Source: Pictodentalium vernedei (lineage: Eukaryota; Mollusca; Scaphopoda; Dentaliida; Dentaliidae). Taken from it: 64,000 bases of DNA. The stretch lies in the NCBI GenBank assembly GCA_031216915.1, contig CM062289.1, positions 21,988,520-22,052,519 on the forward strand, in the 5' to 3' direction. The notes beneath the pieces are model-generated. The model was not told the DNA's origin and did no database searches. It saw nothing but the letters and a program-made list of their open reading frames with translations. A program made the translations under genes and the position numbers. Each line of letters opens with the position of its first letter. The first letter of the stretch is position 1. This document shows positions 46,498 through 57,174 of the stretch, piece by piece.

Positions 46498-46633
46498 TTA
46501 ACCCTTTACCCAACGAATCACCCGCGTAAAATGCAAATTCAGCAGTTGAAAAAATATTATTTTTCAAAAAATTTGAAGAAATGATATTTAAAATAATAAA
46601 TTTTGATATCGTCTGCGTTGGGTAAAGGGTTAA
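46498..46633. mobile_element. TTAA MITE subfamily B lacking the central palindrome
   Basis: TTAACCCTTTACCCAACGAATC on the left and CGTTGGGTAAAGGGTTAA on the right, with TTAA at both ends. The body has ATGCAAATTCAGCAGTTG and jumps from TTCAAAAAATTT directly to GAAATGATATTTAAAAT. The roughly 110-bp hairpin of the full-length copies is absent. 136 bp. Confidence 0.78.
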
Positions 46634-46877
46634 AGGCCTAATTCTGATTTTGATCACTTTTTTACTGCAATATCAGTGTGCAAAATTTCAAAACTGACTG
46701 TTCCGACTGACCGTTCACATGGTTTGGAGATGGCTAACCAAATGCTCAGCTACATAAAAATTCTTGGGAAACTGCCTTTTTATCATTAACAAGTATTCAT
46801 ATATTGCGTGGATTTGAAATATATATAGCATCTCAAGGCAAAAGTCTAAAAATCTAACAAGACATAAGAAAGGCTGG
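46634..46877. other. Non-coding spacer in CDK2 intron 2
   Basis: Nothing recognised. Confidence 0.4.
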
Positions 46878-47094
46878 TTAACTGGTTGAGTGCTAGAAGC
46901 CCATATTTGGGATTTATTCTGAACTGCAGGTACCTAAAGTTAAAGTCTTCATATTCTGTGGATGTTTTTCATATTATCTTGGAAGTAAAATTTCTTAATC
47001 TCCATCAATCTGCATTGTTACAATTTATGGGAGAGTGCGAAAATGTGTGAAGAAATCTTGAGGCTAAGAAAAAAATCAGCTCTCTACCAGTTAA
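46878..47094. mobile_element. MITE family D, most complete copy
   Basis: TTAACTGGTTGAGTGCT at the left and AGCTCTCTACCAGTTAA at the right form imperfect inverted repeats including TTAA. The near-palindrome GAAGCCCATATTTGGGATT follows the left end. Diverged partial copies are at 30648 and 39626. Confidence 0.6.
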
Positions 47095-48381
47095 GTTACT
47101 CAGACTTTACCATTCAAGATGCAACTTTTGGCTAACTGGTCATCCGTTCGTGTAGATTTAAATTTGCGTAACGACCACGCGAACAAACCTAGCGTTCTCA
47201 TCAAATTTTGCACACTGCAGTAAAAGAGATGTCCCAATATGCAATGCAACCACTTGGTAAACTTACAGCTTACAAGCAAAGTACCATGGTAGTTCATAGG
47301 CAAGTCTTGGTTGGCGAAACAGCTGCACATCCACAAGATGTGACCCAGATGCAAAGCAAAAAGTACAAAAATGTCCTGGCCGCTAATACCCCTTTATGTA
47401 ACGAATCGGCCACATACGTCCTCGTAATTTACAAATTAAGCAGTTGAAGAACATATTCCTGAAAAGTTTTTTTTTGAAATTCTTCCCCTTATAGGTACAA
47501 GTACTGACCAGAAGTGTAACACACTTCACACACTTTTAGCATTTAAATCGTATGCATTAATTATTAAAAACTCAATAAATGCGCTCACAATATAATAATG
47601 AATTAATTTTCATAGCCACAGATGCTGAAAGTGACCCTAAACACCCAAAAATAAAAAAAACCCAAATATTTGTTTTAAGATTTTAGCTTTAGTATTACAA
47701 GCAATTGTCAAAGGCTTGCTCCCTGCTGGAAAAGACCATATTACAAGTTTTGGATAAACAGTTAATGAGATGTAAGTTTGAGAGAGTGCAAGTAATGTTG
47801 TGGGGAAAAAAAAAGATTCAAAGATAGTAAATCAGCATTAAATAATCATTGTGTTGCGATATAGTTAATCAACATTTCAGTTACAATCTTTAGAGTTGCT
47901 ATCATGAATGCTTTGAAAACACTGCATTAAAATAAAAAAAGACAAACTAGAAACAAAGTTTCGACATGCTATTATCCTCCTAGAAAAAGACATCATATGC
48001 AAAAAAAGTTCATGATAAAAGTTCAACACTTGTATTACACAAACTTGCTTTCAAAGGACCAGATCGAAAGCAGACTTTCGATTTAGAAGCATGCTACTGC
48101 CTTTGTGCACCATAGCACATGCAATCGAAAAGCAGGGAACATTTTTCGCATGTAGATTTCATTTTAATGTTGCAGAAGGAAACGTGGCTTGGCACTAGCA
48201 ATGTTAGCAGCTAGCCGCCGGGGATACCATTACATCAGAACGGACTGTGAGTGACCTAGCAACTTATTTTCAATCTGTCGGTGACCACAGTGTTACAGAC
48301 AACATGAAAGATAATGTTGTTGAAGCTGGCTCTGTTATATATTTGCAAAGACATCACTCACAAGGCATTTTCCTGATTTTT
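47095..48381. other. Non-coding interval in CDK2 intron 2
   Basis: A degraded left-end fragment of TTAA MITE subfamily B lies near 47390-47470 (GTAACGAATCGGCCACATAC ... AAGCAGTTGAAGAAC). Otherwise nothing recognised. Confidence 0.4.
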
Positions 48382-49616
48382 AGCCTAACTTGACAAAGAC
48401 AAGATAAGCTATTGCCATCACGCGTGCAGAAGTCTGTAGTCTGTTCACATTTTCCTTTAGCACAGTCTACACCTTGTAGTTCTTGTCCGATCATCATGAA
48501 ATTTCATATGTAGGTTTGGTGTCATGTCTAGATGAGAGCATCCCCTTTTGGTCGTGATCGGTCAACCGTGCTGGCTGCCCGAACCCAAAACCTATAGCAC
48601 AGTCTACAAGTCGTATTTATGAAGGGATTTCATTGTAACTTTGTAGGATGCCTCTGTACAATATCTTGATGAGAGTCCCGTTTTGGTCATGATCTGTCAA
48701 CCGTGATGGCTGCCTAAGCCCAAAACCAAAAACCTTTTAGCACAGTCTGCAGATCATATTTAATATGGAGGGATTTTATTGTAACTTGGTAGTATGTCTC
48801 CGTATGATGTCTAGATGAGAACTTCCCCATTTGGTCGCGATCTGTCAATCTGCCCAAGCCCAAAACCTGAAAACCTTTAGCACAGTCACAGGTCGTATTT
48901 ATGGAGGGATTTCATTGTAACTTGGTAAGTTGACTCCAAATAATGTCTAGATAAAAACGTCCCCTTTTGGTCGCAATCATTCAGTTGTGATGGCTGCCCA
49001 AGCACAAAACCTGAAAACCTTTAGCATAGTCTATAGGACGTATTTATGGAGGGATTTCATTGTAATTTGGTACGTTGGCTCCATATAGTGTCTAGATGAT
49101 AACGTCCCCTTTTGGTCGTGATTGGTCAACTGTGATGGCTACAGGGGCCAAAAGCCTTTAGCACAGTCTACAGGTCATATTTATGAAGGGATTTCATTGT
49201 AACTTGGTAGGATGACTCCAGATAATGCCCAGATGAGAACGTCCCCTTTTGGTCGCGATTATTCAACCATGATGGCTGCCAAAGCTCAAAACCTGAAAAA
49301 CTTTAGCACAGACTACAGGTCGTATTTATGAAGGGATTTCATTGTAACCTGGTAGGATGACTCTGTATAATGTCGAGATGAGGACGTCCCCTTTTGGTTG
49401 CGATCGGTCAACTGTGATGGCTACACAGGCCCGAAGCCTGAAAACCTTTAGTACAGTCTTCAGGCCGTATTTAGGATGGGATTTCATTGTAACTTGATAG
49501 GATGACTCGTTTTCCAATAATTTCACTGTAACTTGGTAACTTTCGTTGACGTACATTAACTGTGAGGGCCACATTAACCCACCCCTCAATTCTTTAGTAC
49601 AGTCTACACCTCATAT
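48382..49616 (+). mobile_element. Tandem-repeat element, family 4
   Basis: The 5' end after a T-run is AGCCTAACTTGACAAAGAC with return arm AAGCT, clearly related to the family 1 start. Seven monomers of 136-146 bp follow, each with GGGATTTCATTGTAACTTGG, TCTAGATGAGAACGTCCCC and GTGATGGCTGCC. A 3' hairpin was not found; the element fades near 49616. Confidence 0.6.
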
Positions 49617-49807
49617 TATTTTTATTAAAAACATAGCATACAGGAACAGAAATTAACATATTACCAATTATCACAATTCTTGTCTTATTTCATAATCCTT
49701 TTATAAATATTGAACATTATCCTTTTCATTTGTGATAATTATTAGTGTGATATCCAGCCACCAAGCCTCTGTCGTGTCCACGATAGAAAGTGTACTCTTT
49801 GTGTGTA

Positions 49808-50263
49808 CCATATTTACTCTATGTATTGGGACACTCTATGCTTTGGGACACACATTTTTTCCAGAAAACTATATTTTTTTTATTCTCCAAAGTTTGGGAC
49901 ATTCAGGAGATTTGTTTCCAGTTGGCCTGTTGCTAGTAGCAGACGACACTCATAAAAAAAATTCTTGAGTAACTAAAAATTTTCATTTTTTGCTTCCAAA
50001 ATACAGCTTATGATCCCTCATTGGAACGACCGCAAATGCGCTCGTTCCAATGAGGGATCATAAGCTATGTTTTGGAAGCAAAAAATGAAAATATAAAAAA
50101 AATTGGACGGCGATTTTCGTTTATAGTGATGGAAAACGAATCACACCCAACTTTTTTCAGCATCAAATCAAGACCAGGCTGTGTTCTTTCCCCATTTTCT
50201 AAGAATTGGGACACCTGTGAAAATAATTATTTTTAGCTGTTCCAATACATAGAGTAAATACGG
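49808..50263. mobile_element. TA-flanked MITE carrying the same palindrome module
   Basis: Terminal inverted repeats 49808-49833 and 50238-50263 (CCATATTTACTCTATGTATT / matching complement, 24 of 26) are flanked by TA on both sides, as for Tc1/mariner-type insertion. The centre (about 49982-50090) is a hairpin with ATCCCTCATTGGAACGA and TCATTTTTTGCTTCC arms. It is homologous to the palindrome of the TTAA MITEs although the termini differ. Confidence 0.65.
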
Positions 50264-50578
50264 TAGATCTTGAGTGCAGCTAGAAAATTTGCAAGTCGAT
50301 AATTAGTATTGGAGGCTGAGAAACAGAAGAAAATGATAAAAGTGTTGGCTGATTCAAAAACTCTGTTACGTAAGCGACATGATTTATCCTCACACATACC
50401 TGTACATAACAGATATGAGTTCAATTAAATTCTGGTACATGTAGGTACACAAAAACAAAACAGATTGCCTGAATTCAAAACCATGCACCCATTTTAGTGT
50501 GTGCCTGCATTTTTCAAAATCGAAAGTGTGGGAAAGTAGACATAGAACGCAAATAGAATTAGAAAAATCTTTTCCTGC
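50264..50578. other. Non-coding interval
   Basis: Nothing recognised. Confidence 0.35.
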
Positions 50579-50709
50579 AGGTTCAACAGATGTGGGTGAG
50601 GAAGATGATAAAGGCAACACAAAACGTCTTGTAAAGGAACTGCAATCGGAATTAAAAAAAAATTGCAAGTATGCAATACTGGTTGAAAAAAATCAAAATC
50701 CTGGCAGAC
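50579..50709 (+). CDS. Weak candidate exon, unrecognised
   Basis: A pyrimidine-rich acceptor-like sequence (TTTTCCTGCAG) precedes an open segment encoding an acidic then lysine-rich peptide (STDVGEEDDKGNTKRLVKEL). I see no strong donor at the right boundary, and no homologous family comes to mind. Chance is a serious alternative. Confidence 0.15.
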
Positions 50710-51180
50710 TGCAGCTGACTTCCCAAATTGAATTTGATAATCGGGCCCTGCAATTCTACAATTTTGGTGAGAATCAAATTTCATATCGGATCTCAAATCG
50801 AATCTCAACGTTCTTGTTTCTTTGACAATATTTTATTTTCAAACATGTACACAAGGTAGAAATAGGTTAGTTTTATAACTCAAACAAATGTCAGTTGATA
50901 TTTGGTATGTGAGTCTTCTACCAAACATAACTTGAGCATGTCTTAACTTGACCTGGCAGAGTTATTGTTGTTAATTGGTTAATTTTCACGAATTTTGCAC
51001 TCTATAACTCAAACGAATGTTGACTGGTTTGCTTGAAATTTGGAAAGTGTTTCTTTTACAACATTTTCTTGATCAAGCTTGAAAGTCATAACCGCCACCA
51101 AAAACTTGGAACTGCACCTGTGATGCCTACATCTGTATCATACATTGAAGTGAATAAAAAATTAATCATTGCATTGAGTG
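50710..51180. other. Non-coding interval
   Basis: Intron sequence with repeated ATAACTCAAACRAATG phrases (about 50874 and 51004). No gene. Confidence 0.35.
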
Positions 51181-51994
51181 TACAGTAGAATCCTCTTAAT
51201 TGAATATCGGGGGCGCGGTGGCTCAGTTGGCAGAGGTGCAGGCTGCAAGCCGAGAGGTCCTCGGTTCGAATCCCACCTGCGGCAACCGCGTTGTGTCCTT
51301 GGGCAAGACACTTCACCCCGATTGCCTACATGGGGGCACGATGACGCTGTGTACTGAGGTGTACTGCACGTTGATGGTGCGCATGTCTTCAACCAAACTA
51401 ACCCTGCCTGTGCTGTGGTGCAGAGTTCAGAGTTACGATGTTGGAGAGCTGACAGCTGCTCGTCGTTGCTCGGTGGTTCTCTCCGGGTACTCCGGCTTCC
51501 TCCACCCGTAAAACTGTCACGGTCACGATTAGCCATTGTGCATAAGTATGTGACCTTAAACACCAATAAATAAATATAATTGAATATCCATTTTGCCAGT
51601 GAAAATTATTCAATTAACAGGAGTATACAATTAACAGGGATTTGGTCTGTATCCTGTGTTCTGGGGGTAAACTGAGCATTTATTCTATTATATCTTGTTT
51701 GACAGAGCTCATAGAGCTCTGTCAAACAAGATATAATAGAATAAATGCCTGTATTGGATGTAGTGAGGCCAAAAAGGTTGATAAATAAGGGGAATTTGGT
51801 GCGTGTCACAGTAATTGTTTCGACATATTACAAAAATTTATATACAATTAACAGGAGTTTACTCTACAACCCATATGCAGTTAACAGATCAAATTTGTAC
51901 TGAAGGTATGGTAAATGGTTTTGTGTTTGAAAATTATATTCAATTAACAGGGATATACAATTAAGAGATATCCGATGAAGTGGGCTCCACTGTA
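51181..51994. mobile_element. Pogo-like MITE (family E) interrupted by a SINE
   Basis: The left end TACAGTAGAATCCTCTTAAT and right end GAAGTGGGCTCCACTGTA form pogo/Tigger-type inverted repeats next to TA. The centre has a perfect 35-bp-arm hairpin (51676-51710 with 51714-51748, loop ATA) around CTTGTTTGACAGAGCTC. The motif ATTCAATTAACAGG recurs several times. The SINE at 51209-51576 is inserted in its left arm. Confidence 0.65.
51209..51576 (+). mobile_element. tRNA-derived SINE with perfect 12-bp target-site duplication
   Basis: TAATTGAATATC at 51197-51208 and 51577-51588 brackets the element. A box TGGCTCAGTTGG (51219-51230), B box GGTTCGAATCC (51263-51273), tRNA-Cys-like head with CTGCAAG. 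The central phrase is GTGTCCTTGGGCAAGACACT. The tail GGTCACGATTAGCC ... GTGACC is followed by TTAAACACCAATAAATAAA. It is the younger of the two full SINEs in the window. Confidence 0.9.
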
Positions 51995-52500
51995 CTTGAC
52001 TTTGTGTACCATCACCAGTAAAAGTGGATTGTAGTATCATTTGTACTAACACTTTACCCAATGCAGACTATGGCAACATTTATTATTTTAAAATAAATTT
52101 TTACCTGTGAGAACCTCGGTAAGCAAACCTGGAATTAAGTCGCGAATGATCGTTCAGGTTATGGATAGGTTACAGAGATTTCAAAATGCATAAACTGTAC
52201 ACCGCTCGCGATAGCATTTTACCTTCAACCAAATCGAAAATTGGCCAACCCATGCTGTTGATGGTTGATCATGTGATCCACAATTGAGTTGAAACCCAAG
52301 AGATTGATTACTTCAGCGATCTGAACGTTGTGACTGCCTTCCTGCCCACTGTAGTGGGCGGGTAGGTAGCCACTATGTTCATATCGCATATATCATAATT
52401 ACAATTTTGAGACAAGTTAGCGTAAACATGTTACGATGGGTTACAAATGTTAACTTCGGCATAACCAGGTTATGAACGTCATGTCTTATTTCTATGTCTG
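51995..52500. other. Non-coding interval
   Basis: Nothing recognised. Confidence 0.35.
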
Positions 52501-52694
52501 ACAGTAAGTGTAGCAGTGCTTGTTTACTGTGGTAAATAAGCTCTGTTTACTGGTAAAATAGGACCCAGTCACCAATGAAAGTCACTAAAATGGGCAACAT
52601 AGATATAAATGATTCGCTGGACTTGACTTTACATTCATGTTGTGGTCACGATTAGCCATTGTGCAGAAAAGTGACCTTAAACACCAACAAATAA
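52501..52694 (+). repeat. Second retroposon family sharing the SINE/LINE tail
   Basis: The body CTTGTTTACTGTGGTAAATA with ATAGGACCCAGTCACCAATG is followed by GGTCACGATTAGCCATTGTG, GTGACC and ACACCAACAAATAAATA. The same body plus tail recurs at 55480-55680. The tRNA head of the other SINEs is absent, so this is either a truncated copy or a different SINE with a shared tail. Confidence 0.5.
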
Positions 52695-52828
52695 ATATAT
52701 TTTTTCAAATTTTTCCAAAAATTTCAACAAAACCATATCATGTAGCCCCCTCATTGGAGCGAGCTCGATCTGCTTGTTCCAATGAGGAGTCACATGATAT
52801 GGTTTTGTTGAAATGTTTGGACAACTAA
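52695..52828. mobile_element. Core of a TTAA MITE, subfamily B
   Basis: Only the central hairpin arms remain (ATTTCAACAAAACCATATCA and complement around CATTGGAGCGAGCTCG). Both termini are lost, the left to the adjacent SINE-like tail and the right to the family 3 element. Confidence 0.65.
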
Positions 52829-52834
52829 TTTTTT

Positions 52835-54860
52835 AGCTCACCGAAGGGAGCTTAACTTATCACTTGCCATCCGACGTTGTCCGTCGTGAACTTTACATTA
52901 TCGACTACTCCTCACAAACTACTGGATCAAATTGAACCAAATTTGGTGTGCATGTTCCCCATCATATATCAATTCAAACTTGTACAAATAAACTTGCCGC
53001 ACACACAGGGGGCACCACAAGGGGCATAACTCTGATAGCACCCATGAATTTCTTTCCAAAATTCAAAAAAATCTTCTTCTTCAGAACCACCAGGCAGAAT
53101 TCTTTCCTATTTGGTATACATCATCTCTGCAGGGAGGGGGGGGTGGGGGTGGGGGGAGATTCAAGTTTGTTCAAACCCCCCCCCCCCCCCCCCCCCCCCC
53201 CTCCTGGATTTCATATTTGGGCTCACAAGAGAAGCCCGAATTTGAACTTACTGCATTTCAGGCAAATTTCTTAAAAAATCTTCTTCTCCAGATCCAGAAG
53301 GCAGAATCTTTTGATATTTGGTATGCTATATTGTGGGGTGGATCTGATTCAAGTTTGTACAAATCGGCCCCCTAGGTTCATATTTGGGCTCAGTAAAGGA
53401 GCCCGAATTCAAACTTAGTGCATTTCAGGCAAATTTCTTTCAAAATCTTCTCAAGATCCAGCAGGCAGAATCTTTTGATATTTGGTACGCAACTTTGTGG
53501 GGTGGATCTGATTCAAGTTTTTTCAAATTGGCCCCCTTGATTCACATTTGGGCTCACTATAGAAGCCCGAATTTGAACTTAGTGCATTTCAGGCAAATTT
53601 CTTAAAAAATCTTCTTCTCCAGATCCAGCAGGCAGAATCTTTTGATATTTGGTATGCAACATTGTGGGATGGATCTGATTCAAGTTTGTTCAAATCGGGC
53701 CCCTGGATTCATATTTGGGCTCACTATAGAAGCTTGAATTCAAACTTAGTGCATTTCAGGCAAATTTCTTAAAAAATCTTCTTCTCCAGATCCAGCAGGC
53801 AGAATCTTTTGATATTTGGTATGCAACATTGTGGGGTGGATCTGATTCAAGTTTGTTTAGATCGGCCCCCTGGATTAATATTTGGGCTCTCTATAGAAGC
53901 TTGAATTCGACCTTAGTGCATTTCAGGCAAATTTCTTAAAAAATCTTCTTCTCCAGATCCAGCAGGCAGAATCTTTTGATAATTGATATGCAACATTGTG
54001 GGGTATATCTGATTCAAATTTGTTCAAATCGGCCCCCTGGGTTCATATTTGGGCTCAGTATAGGAGCCCAAATTTGAACTTGGTGCATTTCAGGCAAATT
54101 TCTTTAAAAATCTTCTTATCAACATCCAGCAGGCAGAATCTTTTGATATTGGGAATGCAGCATGCTTAGGGGGGTGAGATTCAAGTTTGTTCAAGCCAAG
54201 TCCCTGGGTTCATATTTGGGTTCACTGTGGTAGTCCGAATTATAACTTAGTTCAAAATGAGGAATTTTCTCTAAAAATCTTCTTCTTCAGATCCAGCAGT
54301 CGGAATGTTTTGATATTTGGTATGCGACATCCTTAGGGGGGTGAGATTCAAGTTTGTTCAAGTCATGTCCCTAGGTCCATATTTGGGCTCACTATGGGAG
54401 CCTGAATCATAACTTAGTTCAAAATGAGGAATTTTCTTTAAAAATCTTCTTCTTCAGATCTAGCAGTCAGAATGTTTTAATATTTGGTATGCGGCATCCT
54501 TAGGGGGTGAGATTCAAGTTTGTTCAAGCCATGTCCCTATGTCCATATTTGGGCTCACTGTGGGAGCTTGAATTGTAACTTAGTTCAAAATGAGGAATTT
54601 TCTTTAAAAATCTTCTTTTTCAGATCCAGCAGATGAATGCTTTTGATATTTGGTATGCAGCATCCTTGGGGGGGTTGGAGGGGGGGGGGGGGTAAGATTC
54701 AAGTTTGTTCAAGACATGGCCCTAGTTCCATAAAATTTGTCTCTCATGACTTCATTCCTTTGTAGTGTTGATGAACCATGTCTAACTGAATGTGCCCCCA
54801 AATACTTCTTTGAACCACTTTGGCCGGTGAGCGATTAAGGCTCCTTGGGGCCTCTTGTTT
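52835..54860 (+). mobile_element. Tandem-repeat element, family 3, complete
   Basis: The 5' hairpin AGCTCACCGAAGGGAGCT follows a T-run. About nine monomers of 165-180 bp contain CAGATCCAGCAGGCAGAATC, TTTTGATATTTGGTATGCAA and TTAGTGCATTTCAGGCAAAT. A C26 tract lies at 53176-53201. The 3' end has CCGGTGAGC (inverse of the start), the hairpin AGGCTCCTTGGGGCCT (54838-54853), TTG and a T-run. The first part resembles a unique 5' region (GTCCGTCGTGAACTTTACAT). No coding capacity. Confidence 0.7.
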
Positions 54861-54987
54861 TTTCAACTGCTGAATTACGTTAGAGGATATTGCTGTTTCA
54901 TTAGGTAAAGGGTTAAGTGCGAACCTAACTGAACCTCATTCAGATTTAGGATCATCAATCATAACATAATTTTATACTTGCAGGCAA
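54861..54987. repeat. Right-end fragment of a TTAA MITE
   Basis: CATTAGGTAAAGGGTTAA ends at 54916, preceded by a shortened body (GAATTACGTTAGAGG). The rest of the element is missing. Confidence 0.5.
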
Positions 54988-55415
54988 TACAGTGGAACCC
55001 TGTTAATTGAATAGCCACTTTGCAAATAGAAATTATTCAGTTAACAGGAGTATTCAATTAACAGGGATTGTGTCCTGTATTCTAGAGATAAACTTCGCAT
55101 TTATTCTATTATATCTTGTTTGACAGACCTCCATGAGCTCTGTCAAACAAGATATAATAGATTAAATACTTGCATTTGATGTACTAATGCCAAACAGGTC
55201 TGTAAACAAAAAACAAAACTGGGGAGAGTCAGGGTAATTTCTCAGCAGGTTACAAGATTTTTTTATTCAATAAACAGGAGTTTACTCTATAACCTATATT
55301 CAATTAACAGGTCGCATTTGTACTGGTTGTATGGTAAATGGTTTTGTGTTGGGAAATTATATTCAATTAACAGGGTTATTCAGTTAAGAGATATCCAATT
55401 AAGTGGGCTACACTG
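54988..55415. mobile_element. Pogo-like MITE (family E), uninterrupted copy
   Basis: TACAGTGGAACCCTGTTAAT at the left and AAGTGGGCTACACTGA at the right, with an imperfect central hairpin (ATATCTTGTTTGACAGACCT and complement). It aligns along its whole length with 51181-51994 minus the SINE. Confidence 0.65.
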
Positions 55416-55479
55416 AATCGCCAAGCACTACTCTGCAGTAGACTTTGTTTTATTTCCCCGTGGGAACCCCGGGAAGTAA

Positions 55480-55680
55480 GCAGCACTTGTTTACTGTGGT
55501 AAACCAGTTCCGCTTTACTAGTAAAATAGGACCCAGTCACCAATGCTTGGGGTGAAAGTCCTCTAAAATGGGCAACTTGTTGATCAACGATTGACTAAAC
55601 TTGACTTCATCTCCATGTTGTGTCACGATTAGCTATAGCGCATAAATATGTGACGTTAACCACCAACAAACAAACAAACT
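55480..55680 (+). repeat. Retroposon with shared SINE/LINE tail, second copy
   Basis: CTTGTTTACTGTGGTAAACC, TAGGACCCAGTCACCAATG, then GTCACGATTAGCTATAGCG, GTGAC, and ACCACCAACAAACAAAC. It matches 52501-52694. It lies 75 bp before the CDK2 exon 3 acceptor. Confidence 0.5.
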
Positions 55681-55753
55681 TTGTTTTATTACTGGTTTGC
55701 AGCTAAAGGCTTCAATGAGGCTTTCTGGAACAAATTCTATTTTATGTTTACAG

Positions 55754-55874
55754 GTTACTTGATGTTGTTCATAGTGAAAAGAAGCTGTATCTGGTCTTTG
55801 AATTTTTAAATCAGGATTTGAAAAAATACATGGACTGTGCTCCCCCACCTGGTCTTCCAGATGTCTTAATAAAG
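55754..55874 (+). CDS. CDK2: CDK2 exon 3 (hinge region)
   Basis: Acceptor TTTATGTTTACAG ends at 55753; donor GTATTA starts at 55875. 121 bp: one base completing Arg65, then 40 codons, [20 protein letters not shown] to LPDVLIK, residues 66-105. Phe80 is the gatekeeper; Glu81 and the following hinge residues bind ATP, and Asp86 and Lys89 are conserved. LVFEFL.QDLKK identifies the CDK1/2/3 group. The exon ends in phase 0 at the usual CDK2 boundary before the SYLFQ helix. That next exon (HRD, DFG) is not in the remaining 8 kb. Confidence 0.93.
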
Positions 55875-56410
55875 GTATTATTGAATTGTATCATAGTTTC
55901 TGTAGAAAATAATATTTTGTTAACTCTTACTATTGCCTAATTCAATAAAACAGGTGGCGTAACATGCAGTCTTCGGGTAAACACGTCTGTTACATTCCAT
56001 CCAAGTATCTCAGCTGACAGCAAGACAGCTGCAAAGCCAGAGGATGTAGCCTGTCAAGAGTGTAGATTAAATGTGTAAAACCTTTCCAGACCTTTAACTC
56101 TTGGCATGAATTTAAAGGCCTGTGTTTATTTAACCCTCGGCACATTATATTTTTGCATGCTGCAGCTATTCCTGATTTCTCTTGACATTGAAATATGTAT
56201 AATTTTGGCACACTTGAACCAATTTCCGCCCTGTAAATTGAATGGATTTTTTTCCCAATAATTTCTTAAATTTAAAACTTCCCATCAAACCTGGTCATAG
56301 CTGCTTCACAAAATACTCGGCAGGTTAAGAGAGTTAAGGAACAATGGTATTGAGCGTTTTATACATTTTTTCTACACTTTCACTTGTCATCCTGTGGCTT
56401 TATAGTTATT
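55875..56410. other. CDK2 intron 3, first part, with an inverted dispersed repeat
   Basis: About 56080-56340 is an inverted diverged copy of the family at 29130 and 38694 (CAATAATTTCTT, GGTCATAGCTGCTTC, GGCAGGTTAAGAG). No exon found. Confidence 0.45.
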
Positions 56411-56930
56411 TCTCCCCTTCCCAGAAGGGAGACATATTGTTTTAGTGCACATTCTTCTTCTTCTTCTTCTTCTTCTTCTCATGCAAACTTTGTCCGGGGC
56501 ATAACATTTTTGTCTTTTGACATAGACCATAGATATTTGGCATGTGGATGTATCACCATGAGCCGGTGTGTCACATACCAGTGACCTTCATGTGACCTTG
56601 ACCTGTGACCTGAAGGTCAGATTTATGTGCTTTTTAAGGGAAAGTTTGTCCGGGGTATAACTTTTTTGTCATTTGGTATGTGGATGTATCACCATGAGCC
56701 GGTGTGTCACGTACCATAGTACCATAGTGACCTTCATTTGACCTTTGACCTGAAGGTCAGATTTATGTGCTTTTTTAAGGGAAACTTTGTCCGGACCAGA
56801 ACTTTTTTGTCTTTTGACCTAGACCTTAGATATTTGGCATGATTGTCAATATTCATGTATATATAATTTACAGTGCATTAAATAGAAAGGAAGGGGAGAC
56901 ATATGTTTTAGTGTGCTAAAACAGTTTCTA
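56411..56930 (+). mobile_element. Tandem-repeat element, family 6
   Basis: The 5' hairpin is TCTCCCCTTCCCAGAAGGGA. A TTC microsatellite (about 56452-56479) precedes three monomers of about 141-156 bp (TTTGTCCGGGGCATAAC, TGGATGTATCACCATGAGCC, GACCTGAAGGTCAGATTTAT). The 3' end has GGAAGGGGAGA (inverse of the start) and the hairpin GTTTTAGTGTGCTAAAAC (56905-56922) before a T-run. Confidence 0.6.
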
Positions 56931-57174
56931 GTTTTTTTCTAATTAAGTCTTGGCTGACTATATAAGTAGCCAAGACTTGTCTAGAAACATCTGCCAATGT
57001 ACTTAGAATATGACTTGTTTCCCCAAGGACATCTTGTTGATGCACCTATTCTGTTAAAGTAAAAAGTGATCATAGTCAGAATTGGGTCCTTGAAGGTTAA
57101 ATGTGCAGGAAAATTGTCAGTGAAGATATTGAAATAATGGAGTATTCCATTATCAGAAGACTTGTTAACCCTTT

